NCBI GenBank assembly: GCA_022824365.1
Contig: JAJEAA010000034.1
Span: forward strand, 1 to 64,000
Direction: 5' to 3'
Source of the DNA: Anaerolineae bacterium
GTDB taxonomy: Bacteria; Chloroflexota; Anaerolineae; Aggregatilineales; Phototrophicaceae
Length of the DNA stretch: 64,000 nucleotides
The position numbers were made by a program, and so were the translations under genes. The notes under the pieces are model-generated. The model saw nothing but the letters and a program-made list of their open reading frames with translations, had not been told where the DNA came from and searched no databases. Below are positions 53,193 through 62,217 of this stretch, one piece after another. Each line of letters starts with the position of its first letter. Positions within the stretch are counted from its first letter, which is position 1.

Positions 53193-54386
53193 ATGCCCAA
53201 ATTGCTCTACATCTCTCTGATGCGCCTGCCGACCGAGAAGGCGCACGGCCTGCAAATCATGGAGAATTGTGACGCCTTCGCCGGGACCGGCTGCGAGGTG
53301 ACGCTTTGGGTGGCGCGGCGCTGGAATACCCCCGAGTTGCGAACAATGCGCGACCCCTTCGCTTATTATGGTTTGCGCCCGAGTTTCACCATTCATCGCA
53401 TCCCCTGTATCGACATTTTCCCGCTCTTCCCGCCCGATGGACCTGGCGCGCGTCTGGCATTCTATTTGCTTCTTCTGTCTTATGCCTTTGTGAGCGCTTT
53501 CCTGTTGCTCTTCACGCGGGCGGATATCTACTACAGCCGCGACGAGTTCATCCTGGCGCTGCTCACGCGGATGAAGGCAAAACGCAAGATCGCCTACGAG
53601 GCGCATCTGTTCGCGCCGGCGGGAAGGGGCGCGAGGCTGCAGCGTTTCGTATCCTCGCGCGCTGGCAGCGTCATCGCCATCACCGAGCGATTGCGCGAGG
53701 ATCTGATCGCGGAACGCGAGGCGGACCGTGCCCGCGCAATCGTAGCCCATGATGGTTTTCGCCGCGAACGCTTCGCCGAGTTGCCCTCGCAAGCTGAAGC
53801 GCGCCGCAAGAGCGTCTTGCCCGAGGACGCATTTGTTGTCGGCTATCTCGGACGTTTGCAAATGATTGGCTTGGACAAAGGCCTTGGCGGCGTCGTTGAG
53901 GCGCTGGCGGCGGTCTCGGGCGCGCATCTGCTTCTGGTTGGCGGACCGGAGGACATGGTGGAAAGCTTGCGGGCACGCTGGCTGGAATTGGGGTTGGATG
54001 CCGACCGTTTTATATATGCCGGCCATGTTTCGCCGCGCGAAGTCGTGAATTACTTGCGAATGATGGATGTCTGCGCCATGACGCATCCCGCTGCGACGCA
54101 GTTCGCCTTCTATACATCGCCGCTCAAGCTCTTCGAGTATATGGCGGCGGGGCGAGCGATCGTCGCCTCGGATTTGCCCGCCTGGTCGGATGTGGTCAGG
54201 GACGGCGAGACGGCGCTGCTCGTGCCGCCGGAAGACAGCGTGGCCTGGGCGAAAGCAATCGAGCGGCTCCGTGATGATGCGGGGTTGCGCGGGCAGTTGG
54301 GCAAGCGGGCTCGAGAACGCGCGCTGGCGCACTATACCTGGGAGGCCCGCGCGAAGAAGATACTGGCGCATATTCGCTCGGCTTGA
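53193..54386 (+). CDS. Glycosyltransferase family 4 (GT-B)
   Basis: 397 residues. The N-terminal LLYISLMRLPTEKAHGLQIM is the Rossmann start and ADIYYSRDEFILALLTRMKA follows. The C-terminal donor-binding part has VVGYLGRLQMIGLDKGLGGV and the EX7E-like FYTSPLKLFEYMAAGRAIVA. It would add a sugar to a cell-envelope glycan. It is likely co-transcribed with the MFS gene. Confidence 0.9.
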   Translation: MPKLLYISLMRLPTEKAHGLQIMENCDAFAGTGCEVTLWVARRWNTPELRTMRDPFAYYGLRPSFTIHRIPCIDIFPLFPPDGPGARLAFYLLLLSYAFVSAFLLLFTRADIYYSRDEFILALLTRMKAKRKIAYEAHLFAPAGRGARLQRFVSSRAGSVIAITERLREDLIAEREADRARAIVAHDGFRRERFAELPSQAEARRKSVLPEDAFVVGYLGRLQMIGLDKGLGGVVEALAAVSGAHLLLVGGPEDMVESLRARWLELGLDADRFIYAGHVSPREVVNYLRMMDVCAMTHPAATQFAFYTSPLKLFEYMAAGRAIVASDLPAWSDVVRDGETALLVPPEDSVAWAKAIERLRDDAGLRGQLGKRARERALAHYTWEARAKKILAHIRSA

Positions 54387-54397
54387 GGGATTAAGCG

Positions 54398-54427
54398 CCC
54401 TGCGGGAGACACAAGTTCCGCCCCTAC
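54398..54427 (-). repeat. REP variant
   Basis: On the minus strand it reads GTAGGGGCGGAACTTGTGTC then TCCCGCAGGG, with the GTAG head at 54424-54427. The hairpin is weaker than at 22414. It lies downstream of the glycosyltransferase gene. Confidence 0.55.
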
Positions 54428-54429
54428 AT

Positions 54430-54729
54430 CTAGTCAGTAGCGGGAGCCGCTCTGCAATCGGGCGCGGCTTGGGCAGAGTTCGTCCATTGATTAAGGACAG
54501 ATTCGGCAGTGAAACGGTCGACATCCGCCTGTTGCATGAGCCTTGCGAGCGCCTCATCGTATCGCTGCGCCTGCAAAAGCGCGGATAGTTCAGCCTCGTC
54601 CAGGTCTACCTGAGCCAGCAGATCTCGGCGCTTGCGTTTCTCTTCGACCTGCATGAACTGATACATGCCGTAGACAAAGACAGCGCCCATCAGCAGCAGG
54701 TTGAAAACGAAGAAAATGAAGACAGTCAT
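54430..54729 (-). CDS. Small single-TM protein
   Basis: About 99 residues. It starts MTVFIFFVFNLLLMGAVFVY (TM helix), then a basic patch EEKRKRRD and an acidic helix with DEAELSALLQAQRYDEAL, TPR-like in pattern. No family recognised. It lies in the region between two dioxygenase-family neighbours and the glycosyltransferase. Confidence 0.6.
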   Translation of the reverse strand: MTVFIFFVFNLLLMGAVFVYGMYQFMQVEEKRKRRDLLAQVDLDEAELSALLQAQRYDEALARLMQQADVDRFTAESVLNQWTNSAQAAPDCRAAPATD

Positions 54730-54746
54730 AATCACAGCGCGCTGCG

Positions 54747-55589
54747 CTAGCAGGCAGCGTCTTTGCCGTCTGTGCCGAAGATGCTCATACGATAATCGCT
54801 ATTGGGCAGTGGTCTCACACTGCCCGGCCGATAATGGAATTGCATCGCCCAGCGCCTCCTGCTCGAGCGGGATGGGGGCGTGCCGTGATGCAGCAGGCAA
54901 TGGAAGAGCAGGCAGCCGCCCGGCGGCAAGGGAATGGCCACGCTCCGCCCCACCTGCACCTCAGTATCGCAGATCTGCCAGTCGCGCCGGGTCCAATGCA
55001 GCATCGGACCGCTGTGGTGGCTGCCCGGTATGATCATCATGCAGCCGTTTTCCGGTAGCGCCTCATCAAGCGCTATCCAGGCACCGACGATGGTAGCGTC
55101 GGCCGGAAAGTCGAAGTAAGCCATGTCCTGATGCCAAGGCTTCTCGCGGCCGATTCGCGGCGGTTTCAGCAAAGCCATGTCTTGGGAGAGGACGGGCGCT
55201 TCGCCCATGATCCGCTTGATGACGGCGAGCAGTTCGGCATTCTCCGCCGCCGCTTTGAGCCGGCTGTCGTAGGGAATGATTGGCATCATCTTGCGCACGC
55301 TGTCGAGCCGCTCTTCATCGGGCAAATCAGCAAAGCCCGGACCAACCGCGGACTCGAACATGATATTGTCCGTATCGCGCCGCAACATCAGGTCGCGGAG
55401 GCCCGCGCGGGCAGATTCAATGGCGGGGCGGTCAATCGCCTTGTGGATGACCATGAATCCCAGCGCGTGAAATGCTTCAATATCGGCATCGGTGACAGCG
55501 CCGAAGCCGCTTATGCCCGCCGTAATCTGTTGGCTGAATTGGTAGAGGTCAGCCGGCGGCGCTTCAATGCCGTATTTGTCCAGGCTCAT
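54747..55589 (-). CDS. Phytanoyl-CoA dioxygenase (PhyH) family protein 2
   Basis: 280 residues from the ATG at 55589. FHALGFMVIHKAI is the family start; H153 and D155 (PWHQDMAYFD) are iron ligands, and CLLHHGTPP gives the distal His. It is only distantly similar to the protein at 16008. The substrate is unknown. The frame open from 55631 is longer, but the PhyH homology starts later. Confidence 0.85.
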   Translation of the reverse strand: MSLDKYGIEAPPADLYQFSQQITAGISGFGAVTDADIEAFHALGFMVIHKAIDRPAIESARAGLRDLMLRRDTDNIMFESAVGPGFADLPDEERLDSVRKMMPIIPYDSRLKAAAENAELLAVIKRIMGEAPVLSQDMALLKPPRIGREKPWHQDMAYFDFPADATIVGAWIALDEALPENGCMMIIPGSHHSGPMLHWTRRDWQICDTEVQVGRSVAIPLPPGGCLLFHCLLHHGTPPSRSSRRRWAMQFHYRPGSVRPLPNSDYRMSIFGTDGKDAAC

Positions 55590-55634
55590 GCGACGCGCTC
55601 CATTTGTTGACGATAGTTTAACACGCGTCACTGC

Positions 55635-56219
55635 TTAACGGTACTGACGCCGCGTATGCTGTTCGATGCTATCGGCAACTTGCAGCCAGTGGTCAGTGTC
55701 GAGCAAGGCGACTTCCTCGTCCGTCCAGAATTCATAGGCGATTTCTTTCGAGGCAGGATCGTCGGGCTGCTTTCTCATGAGGTCCCAAGCCTCCGGCCGG
55801 CGTCCATAATAGTGTTCCACCAGTTCGGCCATTATGGCGTTGACGGTGGCGCTGACCAGGTAGCCGATGCGCGGCGGCAGCGGACCCTGCTGAAGGGCGC
55901 GCGCCAGATCCGCCAGCGCTTTCATGTAGTTTGCCGCGCCGGGAGATTGAAAGTCCCGCATGGCTTCCGGCGGCAGGCGGGCGGGGGCTGTGCCGGTATT
56001 CACCATTTGCATCAGGATCTGCCGGGCGAATGAGCCATCGGGATAATAAAGCTCGAAAGTATCGAGGAAGGACTGCGCCCGTTCGATAACGACGGCGAGG
56101 GCGGGATAAAAGTCCATCTCCATGAAGAGCGACTTGAGCAGGAATTGGCAGCGTTCAGGGTCGCGCGCTTCGGCGGCGGAGCGCAGTTGCTCAAGTGTAG
56201 CCGACTCTGGTATCGGCAC
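55635..56219 (-). CDS. Hypothetical helical protein
   Basis: 194 residues, GTG start with AAGGA upstream. Helix-rich (TLEQLRSAAEARDPERCQFL; ALADLARALQQGPL; DLMRKQPDDPASKEIAYEFW). No family recognised. It lies upstream of the PhyH gene on the same strand with a gap of 45 bases, so it may be in the same transcript. Confidence 0.6.
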   Translation of the reverse strand: MPIPESATLEQLRSAAEARDPERCQFLLKSLFMEMDFYPALAVVIERAQSFLDTFELYYPDGSFARQILMQMVNTGTAPARLPPEAMRDFQSPGAANYMKALADLARALQQGPLPPRIGYLVSATVNAIMAELVEHYYGRRPEAWDLMRKQPDDPASKEIAYEFWTDEEVALLDTDHWLQVADSIEQHTRRQYR

Positions 56220-56383
56220 TGCATTGATTCCTTCGATAATTTCGATAACGATAACACAATGCCTGCGTCAGTTATAGTTGCTGGCAAGAGTAGACGATCT
56301 CCGCTGCAGCTCGGGCGGGAGATATGCCGGGATAGCTGCTATAATTGCTTAGGATTAGCATTTGAGTTTCCAAGGACAATAAC

Positions 56384-57475
56384 ATGGCGCTAGCAACACC
56401 GGCGGTACGCAGTGACCGAGTAGCCGATTACCTCGGCGATGAAGCCGAATATCTCTTGAATCACATCTCGCGCGCGATCCCTCGCGACGATTTGGCGCTG
56501 CCGGGACCGGACTTCGCCGAGCGCGTCTGGTTGGATAGCGACCGCAACCCGCAGGTCATCCGCAGCTTGCAGCAGATCTACGACAACGGGCGCCTCGGCG
56601 GCACGGGCTACGTTTCGATATTGCCGGTTGATCAAGGCATCGAGCATTCGGCCGGAGCCTCCTTCGCGCCCAACCCGGCTTACTTCGACCCCGCCAATAT
56701 CATCGAGTTGGCGCTGGAAGGCGGCTGCAACGCGGTGGCATCGACCTTCGGCGTACTGGGCATGACGGCGAGACGCTACGCCCATCGCATACCTTTCATC
56801 GTCAAGGTGAATCACAATGAATTGGTGACCTATCCCAATTCGCACCAGCAGATCATGTTTGGGACGATCAAGCAGGCTTGGGATATGGGCGCGGTCGCTA
56901 TCGGCGCGACGGTATATTTTGGCTCGGAGGACTCGAATCGGCAGATGGTCGAGGTAGCGGAAGCTTTCGCCTATGCTCACGAGTTGGGCATGGCCACTAT
57001 CCTCTGGTGCTATATGCGCAATTCGGCTTTCACGGTGAACGGCGTCAATCATGAATCGAGCGCCGATCTCACCGGGCAAGCCAACCACCTGGGCGTGACG
57101 CTGAGCGCCGATATCGTCAAGCAGAAGTTGCCGACGCATACCGGCGGCTACACGGCGTTAAACAGCGGCGACTCCGCCTACGGCAAGTTGGACAAACGGA
57201 TCTACAGTGAGCTATCCAGCGATCATCCGATTGATTTGACGCGTTATCAAGTCGCCAACGGTTATATGGGCAAGGTCGGCTTGATCAACTCGGGCGGGGC
57301 GAGTGGGACGAATGACTTCGCAGAAGCGGTGAAGACGGCGGTGATCAACAAACGCGCTGGCGGCATGGGCTTGATCAGCGGGCGGAAAGCCTTCCAACGT
57401 CCCATGGACGAGGGGGCGCGCCTGCTGCATGCGATTCAGGATGTCTATCTGGATGCGGGTGTGACGGTGGCTTAA
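56384..57475 (+). CDS. fbaB: Class I fructose-bisphosphate aldolase (FbaB/DhnA type)
   Basis: 363 residues. This aldolase forms a Schiff base and works in glycolysis and gluconeogenesis. Family motifs are [49 protein letters not shown], and [11 protein letters not shown], whose Lys region is the Schiff-base site in the family. [19 protein letters not shown] is the phosphate-binding segment. The ATG at 56384 follows AAGGA. Confidence 0.95.
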   Translation: MALATPAVRSDRVADYLGDEAEYLLNHISRAIPRDDLALPGPDFAERVWLDSDRNPQVIRSLQQIYDNGRLGGTGYVSILPVDQGIEHSAGASFAPNPAYFDPANIIELALEGGCNAVASTFGVLGMTARRYAHRIPFIVKVNHNELVTYPNSHQQIMFGTIKQAWDMGAVAIGATVYFGSEDSNRQMVEVAEAFAYAHELGMATILWCYMRNSAFTVNGVNHESSADLTGQANHLGVTLSADIVKQKLPTHTGGYTALNSGDSAYGKLDKRIYSELSSDHPIDLTRYQVANGYMGKVGLINSGGASGTNDFAEAVKTAVINKRAGGMGLISGRKAFQRPMDEGARLLHAIQDVYLDAGVTVA

Positions 57476-57502
57476 TTTCGCCCCCACCCTAAATCCCTTT
57501 CT

Positions 57503-57518
57503 CGCCATCTTTATGGCG
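57503..57518. terminator. Possible bidirectional hairpin between convergent genes
   Basis: CGCCAT-CTTT-ATGGCG, a 6-bp stem and 4-base loop, lies between fbaB and the arylamine N-acetyltransferase gene. There is no strong T-run. Confidence 0.35.
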
Positions 57519-57559
57519 GGCATCCCAAAATGAGGGAGGGACTTGTGTCGCCCCCAATC

Positions 57560-58390
57560 TCAATTTCCATCACTACCCAGAATTGACAGCGCTTCCGCCA
57601 CGATATCTCGCGATATAGTGAACTTGGCCGCGATTTCACCTGCGGCATCATCGCCCAACAAGTGATCATGCCGCTGGCCTGCCACAAACTGTTGCAGGCG
57701 CAGGGGATGCTCATCGCTGTTGAAGCGCCAGAGCTGTCCATCAACCACTCTGTGTATCACCACCTTGTCGAGGAATTGACCGCCATCATGGCGATAATCG
57801 TGACAGGTGATGGCGCGATAATCGGGCTCGCATACGGGGCTGTCGATGAGCTGGAAGACCGGTTCAAATCTTGGGACATCGCGGGAAATTTTGTAGAGAG
57901 CATCTGATAGCGGCGCCACCGTGTAGCGCATGAATGGGCTGTCGGCGGCTGTCTCCTGCCCCGGGTCCAGGGGAATGATCGCATGGAGCGGGAAGCCCAC
58001 ATCAACTAGGTACTTGTCTCCGTTGAACTGAACCACGATGGCGCTGTGGCAGCCGATTGAACTGCCCATATCGTTGATCGTCAGATAGCCCTCGTAGCCG
58101 AGGCGAAGCAACAGGCCGAAAAAGGCGTAGTTGCTTTCATAGCAGGTGCCGCCGGCGCCGCGGGCAAAGTGGCTCTCCCAAAATGCTTCGCCCAGAAGGA
58201 TGCAATCGGCCGACTTGGCTTGGCTTGCGCGGCGAACAATGCGCGAGGCGCTCTCCCAAGGCACAGTTGACGTATAGCGCTCGACCAGTTGGCGCAGCGT
58301 ATCCAGATTCGGCGGGAGATTTGCGGACAAATCAAAGTGCCTCAGAATCCGCTGTGACAGCAGTGTCGAGATTGGCGCAGTACCGCTCAT
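57560..58390 (-). CDS. Arylamine N-acetyltransferase-like protein
   Basis: 276 residues from the ATG at 58390 with GGGAAGG upstream. The catalytic triad is visible: C83 (GAGGTCYESN), H115 (GCHSAIVV) and D130 (YLVDVGFP). TVPWESASRI is the N-terminal motif. The family acetylates arylamines with acetyl-CoA. The N-terminal extension from 58423 is less likely. Confidence 0.88.
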   Translation of the reverse strand: MSGTAPISTLLSQRILRHFDLSANLPPNLDTLRQLVERYTSTVPWESASRIVRRASQAKSADCILLGEAFWESHFARGAGGTCYESNYAFFGLLLRLGYEGYLTINDMGSSIGCHSAIVVQFNGDKYLVDVGFPLHAIIPLDPGQETAADSPFMRYTVAPLSDALYKISRDVPRFEPVFQLIDSPVCEPDYRAITCHDYRHDGGQFLDKVVIHRVVDGQLWRFNSDEHPLRLQQFVAGQRHDHLLGDDAAGEIAAKFTISRDIVAEALSILGSDGN

Positions 58391-58473
58391 AGTGGCCTTC
58401 CCTGTGTATCGTCGCTTCATCATAATTGATTACTCCACGTCGTGACAATCGCCGTCACCTGTCACAAGCGGTT

Positions 58474-58492
58474 CTTGACGTGTACCATGGTA
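58474..58492 (+). promoter_or_regulatory. Promoter/operator region of priA
   Basis: TTGACG at 58474-58479 is a possible -35. TACCATGGTA at 58483-58492 is a perfect 10-bp palindrome and could be an operator. No convincing -10 was found. Confidence 0.3.
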
Positions 58493-58542
58493 TACCGTGA
58501 ATTGGTACTTTTACTGAAAGATACGCGGCAGGATTGCTCCCC

Positions 58543-61302
58543 ATGCGCTACGCGGAAGTCGCGCTGAATGTGCCGGTGCGCAAGACCTTCACCTACCACA
58601 TCCCGGATGCGTTGAGCGGTAGCTTGAGGCCGGGATGCCTGGTACGGGTGGAGTTCGGCGTGGCGATGCAGCCGGCAGTGGTTCTCGCTCTGCGCGACGA
58701 GACCGCCATCCCGCAGACCAAGCCGGTCATTGAGCTGCTGGATCCAGCGCCGACGCTGTCGGAAGTCTACCTCGACCTGGCGAAATGGCTGAGCGAGACG
58801 ACGCTTTCGCCGATCGGCGCTTGTGTCTGGCTGATGCTGCCGCCTGGCTTCGCCGGCAAGTCCGACCGATCTTTTTGTTACCTAAGGGATATGGATAGCG
58901 ACGAGCCGAAGCAGATGATCTTGCCGGGCGCCGACCACAAAGCGAGCTTGCCCCTGCCGGACAGACTGCTGATCCACCTGCGGGAGCGCGGTCCCCGCCG
59001 TTTGAGCCAATTGAAGCGAACATTTCCCAAGCAGCCGGTTGAGGCGGAGCTGGAGCGTCTGATCGCGGCTGGCGCTGTCGCTGCGGAATCAGTGCTGGCG
59101 CCGCCATCCGCGCGGGTAAAGACGGTGAAACGCTTGTATCCGCTTTATCGCCCGGAGGAGATACCGGCGCTTGCCGAGCAAATGTCGCGGCGGGTCAAGC
59201 ATGCCGATTTGCTGCAAGCCATCGCTGAAAGAGACGAAGATGCCATGGGCTTGCGCGATGCGCTGGCGCTGGTCGGCGCGAAGTCGCGCGCGCCGCTCAG
59301 GCGGCTGATCGACGAAGGACTCGTCTTCATTGAGCCGACAGAGCGAGGAGAGCAAGACCTGGTGATCCTGGACGCGACGCCGGAGCGCGTCGAGGAAATG
59401 TTGGGGATTTGGCGCGGCAAGGCCTTCACCGAACAGATCTTGCGCGAGATCGCCGAGATGCCAGATCCGCCGACGTTGCCTGAGGCGCTGCGAGCAACCG
59501 GCGCGACCCGCGGGCGGATCAATCAGTTAGTGCGGGGCGGCGCGTTCGATCTGCGCGAGGAGCGGGTCTGGCGGGATTCGCTGCAAGATTTTGACTTCGT
59601 GCCGAGCAGCGCGCCAAAGTTGACGCCGGATCAGCGCGTGGTCTGGGAGCGGATTCGCCCTCTATTGCAGCGGCGGAAGGGCGAGCAGTTTCTATTGCAC
59701 GGTGTGACCGGCAGCGGCAAAACCGAGATTTATTTGCGCGGCATTGGCGAAGCGCTGGCGCAGGGGCGTAGCGCGATCTTCCTGGTGCCCGAGATTGCCT
59801 TGACCGCGCAGACGGTCCGGCGCGTATGGGAACGCTTTCCGGGCCAGGTGGCGCTTATGCACGGCAGCCTGCCCAAGGGCGAGCGTTACGACAGTTGGCA
59901 GCGGGCGCGGGCTGGCGACATCCGGGTGATAGTGGGCACACGGTCAGCGCTGTTTACGCCGATGCCGGATATCGGTTTGATCGTCCTGGATGAGGAGCAT
60001 GACGCCAGCTACAAGCAAGCGCCTTGGATGACGGAGCCGCATTACCATGCGCGCGAGGCGGCGATGTATTTGGCGGAGCGACATGACGCGGCGCTCATCC
60101 TGGGCAGCGCCACCCCCGACCTTGGCAGTTGGCAACGGGCGCGGAAAGGACAGTTCACCGCGCTTCATTTGCCCAAGCGAATCATGGGGCATCGTCAGCG
60201 TATTCAGCAGCAGGCTGATCGGCTGGGTCGGGAGACGGCTTACCGCAGCGAAACAGAAGACGCGCTCACGATCGAGCTGCCGAGCGTCAGCGTTATTGAC
60301 ATGCGGGCTGAGTTGCGCGGCGGCAATACCAGCATGTTCAGCCTGGAATTAAGAGGGGCGCTCGCGGAGGTATTGGCGCGCGGCGAGCAGGCGATGCTCT
60401 TGCTGAATCGCCGGGGGCAGGCAACCTATGTCTTCTGCCGAGATTGCGGCTACGTCCTGGAATGCCAACGCTGCGACAGTCCATTAACTTATCATCGCTA
60501 TGATCGCAGCTTGCGCTGTCATCACTGTGGCGGGAGCCAGCCGCAGCCGACGTCCTGCCCGGATTGCGGATCGGGGCGGATAAGATATTTCGGCGCCGGC
60601 ACGCAACAGGTGGAATCGGCGCTGCAAGAGATCTTTCCCGCCGCCAGGACCCTGCGCTGGGATATCGATACCGCCCGGTCGCCCAAGATGCACTTCGAGA
60701 TACTGGAGCAGTTCATCGAGCGTCGGGCGGATGTGCTCATCGGCACGCAGATGATCGCCAAAGGGCTGGACTTGCCGCTGGTGACGCTGGTCGGAGTGGT
60801 CAGCGCGGATCTTGGCCTGGCTTTGCCCGACTACCGCGCCGGCGAGCGCGTCTTCCAGATCCTGACGCAGGTGGCGGGGCGGGCTGGTCGCGGCGTTTTG
60901 GGCGGCCGGGTTATCTTGCAGACCTATCAGCCGGAGCATTATGTCATACAGGCGGCGGCGAAGCACGATTATGTCGGCTTCTCGGAGCGGGAGCTTAGCT
61001 TCCGCCGGGACTTGGGTTACCCGCCTTTCCGCCGGTTGGCGCGAATTGTCTTCAGCGCGACGAATCCGGACCGCGCCCGGCAGCAGGCGGAAAGCGCCGC
61101 GCGAAACCTGCGCGAGATTGTGCGGGAGCGCGATCTATCCGGCACGAGCCTCATCGGCCCCGCGCCCTGTTTCTTCAGCCGGATTGACCGGCAGCACCGC
61201 TGGCAATTGCTCCTGCGGGGACCCGACCCGCGCGCCGCAATACGGGAGTTGAAACCAGAGCCGGGCTGGCAGATCGATGTCGATCCATTGGATATTCTTT
61301 AG
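58543..61302 (+). CDS. priA: Primosomal protein N' (PriA helicase)
   Basis: 919 residues. PriA restarts stalled replication forks. The N-terminal 3'-DNA binding domain starts MRYAEVALNVPVRKTFTYHI. The ATP site is GVTGSGKTE and DEEHDASYKQ is Walker B. Paired Cys zinc sites are in CRDCGYVLECQRC and CHHCGG / CPDCGSG. IGTQMIAKGLDLPLVTLVGV and AGRAGRG are later helicase motifs. The TTG at 58534 is an alternative start; the ATG at 58543 is preferred. The protein is longer than E. coli PriA (732), with extra sequence between the N-terminal and helicase parts. Confidence 0.95.
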   Translation: MRYAEVALNVPVRKTFTYHIPDALSGSLRPGCLVRVEFGVAMQPAVVLALRDETAIPQTKPVIELLDPAPTLSEVYLDLAKWLSETTLSPIGACVWLMLPPGFAGKSDRSFCYLRDMDSDEPKQMILPGADHKASLPLPDRLLIHLRERGPRRLSQLKRTFPKQPVEAELERLIAAGAVAAESVLAPPSARVKTVKRLYPLYRPEEIPALAEQMSRRVKHADLLQAIAERDEDAMGLRDALALVGAKSRAPLRRLIDEGLVFIEPTERGEQDLVILDATPERVEEMLGIWRGKAFTEQILREIAEMPDPPTLPEALRATGATRGRINQLVRGGAFDLREERVWRDSLQDFDFVPSSAPKLTPDQRVVWERIRPLLQRRKGEQFLLHGVTGSGKTEIYLRGIGEALAQGRSAIFLVPEIALTAQTVRRVWERFPGQVALMHGSLPKGERYDSWQRARAGDIRVIVGTRSALFTPMPDIGLIVLDEEHDASYKQAPWMTEPHYHAREAAMYLAERHDAALILGSATPDLGSWQRARKGQFTALHLPKRIMGHRQRIQQQADRLGRETAYRSETEDALTIELPSVSVIDMRAELRGGNTSMFSLELRGALAEVLARGEQAMLLLNRRGQATYVFCRDCGYVLECQRCDSPLTYHRYDRSLRCHHCGGSQPQPTSCPDCGSGRIRYFGAGTQQVESALQEIFPAARTLRWDIDTARSPKMHFEILEQFIERRADVLIGTQMIAKGLDLPLVTLVGVVSADLGLALPDYRAGERVFQILTQVAGRAGRGVLGGRVILQTYQPEHYVIQAAAKHDYVGFSERELSFRRDLGYPPFRRLARIVFSATNPDRARQQAESAARNLREIVRERDLSGTSLIGPAPCFFSRIDRQHRWQLLLRGPDPRAAIRELKPEPGWQIDVDPLDIL

Positions 61303-61351
61303 TCAGCACTAGGGCAATCGCAGCCGCCAACTAACTATCCAAAAGGCTTTT

Positions 61352-61386
61352 CTCTGTGTCCTCTTTTCTCTCTGTGTCTCGGTGGC
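61352..61386. repeat. CTCTGTG short repeat, copy 4
   Basis: CTCTGTGTCC, TCTTTTCTC, TCTGTGTCTCGGTGG lie downstream of priA in the 196-base gap before the next gene. Confidence 0.45.
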
Positions 61387-61499
61387 TAATCTTTTGCGTC
61401 TAGCGAGATTGAAGAGATGCTCCGAGTCACCGACACCCTGCGTTGACGCGTGCGCAATCCACGTTACAATGTGGCTGATGCTGGTGAAAGAGATGGATT

Positions 61500-61772
61500 A
61501 TGTGGATCATCCAAATCTGTATCGCGTCGTTTTGGTGGTACATCGGGATTCATCTGCTCTTTCGTGAAGCGGCGGTCTGGGCGACAGTCGATCAGATTCC
61601 CTGGTTCCGCAAGTCCTTCGGGGGCGCGTCCACGCGGAAATGGGAGCGGTTCTGCCGCGATGCCGGTTTGATCTGCTTTGCGACCGGCTGCCTGCTATTC
61701 CTGAAACTGCCTTACGGCATGGGCGCTTTTGGCGTAATTGTGGCTGCGCCGCCACTGATCCTTTTTCTGTGA
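61500..61772 (+). CDS. Small membrane protein, 90 aa
   Basis: Two to three TM segments (WIIQICIASFWWYIGIHLLF; DAGLICFATGCLLFL; GAFGVIVAAPPLILFL). No family recognised. The start at 61500 is the first ATG in frame. It lies upstream of the YtxH-like gene. Confidence 0.55.
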   Translation: MWIIQICIASFWWYIGIHLLFREAAVWATVDQIPWFRKSFGGASTRKWERFCRDAGLICFATGCLLFLKLPYGMGAFGVIVAAPPLILFL

Positions 61773-61847
61773 TTCCTGTGGACAATGATTGTGTCTGATT
61801 CCTTTACGAGAAACTAATAGTAAGCGGCAATATTCTGGGTTTTAGTC

Positions 61848-62057
61848 ATGCGTAAATTCCTGAGTATGCTTTTTGGTCTGGGCATAGGCGCCGCAATAGG
61901 CGCTCTGCTGGTCGCTTTCTTTTCTCCGCTATCTTCCGATGAATGGCGAGCGCATTACGAACGCGCGTTGGCGGCAGGCCGCAAGGCGAGCGCGGAACGG
62001 CGCTCTGAATTGGAACAAGAACTGGCGGATTTGGGAAAGAACTCAAATAAACTATAA
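61848..62057 (+). CDS. YtxH-like small membrane protein
   Basis: 69 residues. One N-terminal Gly/Ala-rich TM helix (GLGIGAAIGALLVAFFSPLS) and a basic, helical tail with RKASAERRSELEQELAD, typical of the YtxH/GvpP type stress proteins. Function in the family is unclear. Confidence 0.7.
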   Translation: MRKFLSMLFGLGIGAAIGALLVAFFSPLSSDEWRAHYERALAAGRKASAERRSELEQELADLGKNSNKL

Positions 62058-62217
62058 TTGCTAAGTCTGTCTTGCCTTTGACGGTCCCATTCGTGAATTA
62101 TACGCCGGAACCGGGAAGAGCCCGAACACCGTCAGCGCTCGCCTCTGAATATCCGGACTCCGTCTAGCGGGACGAAGCGGAGCTTGGCGCGGTCGGATGC
62201 CCATGCGTATTTGAGCT

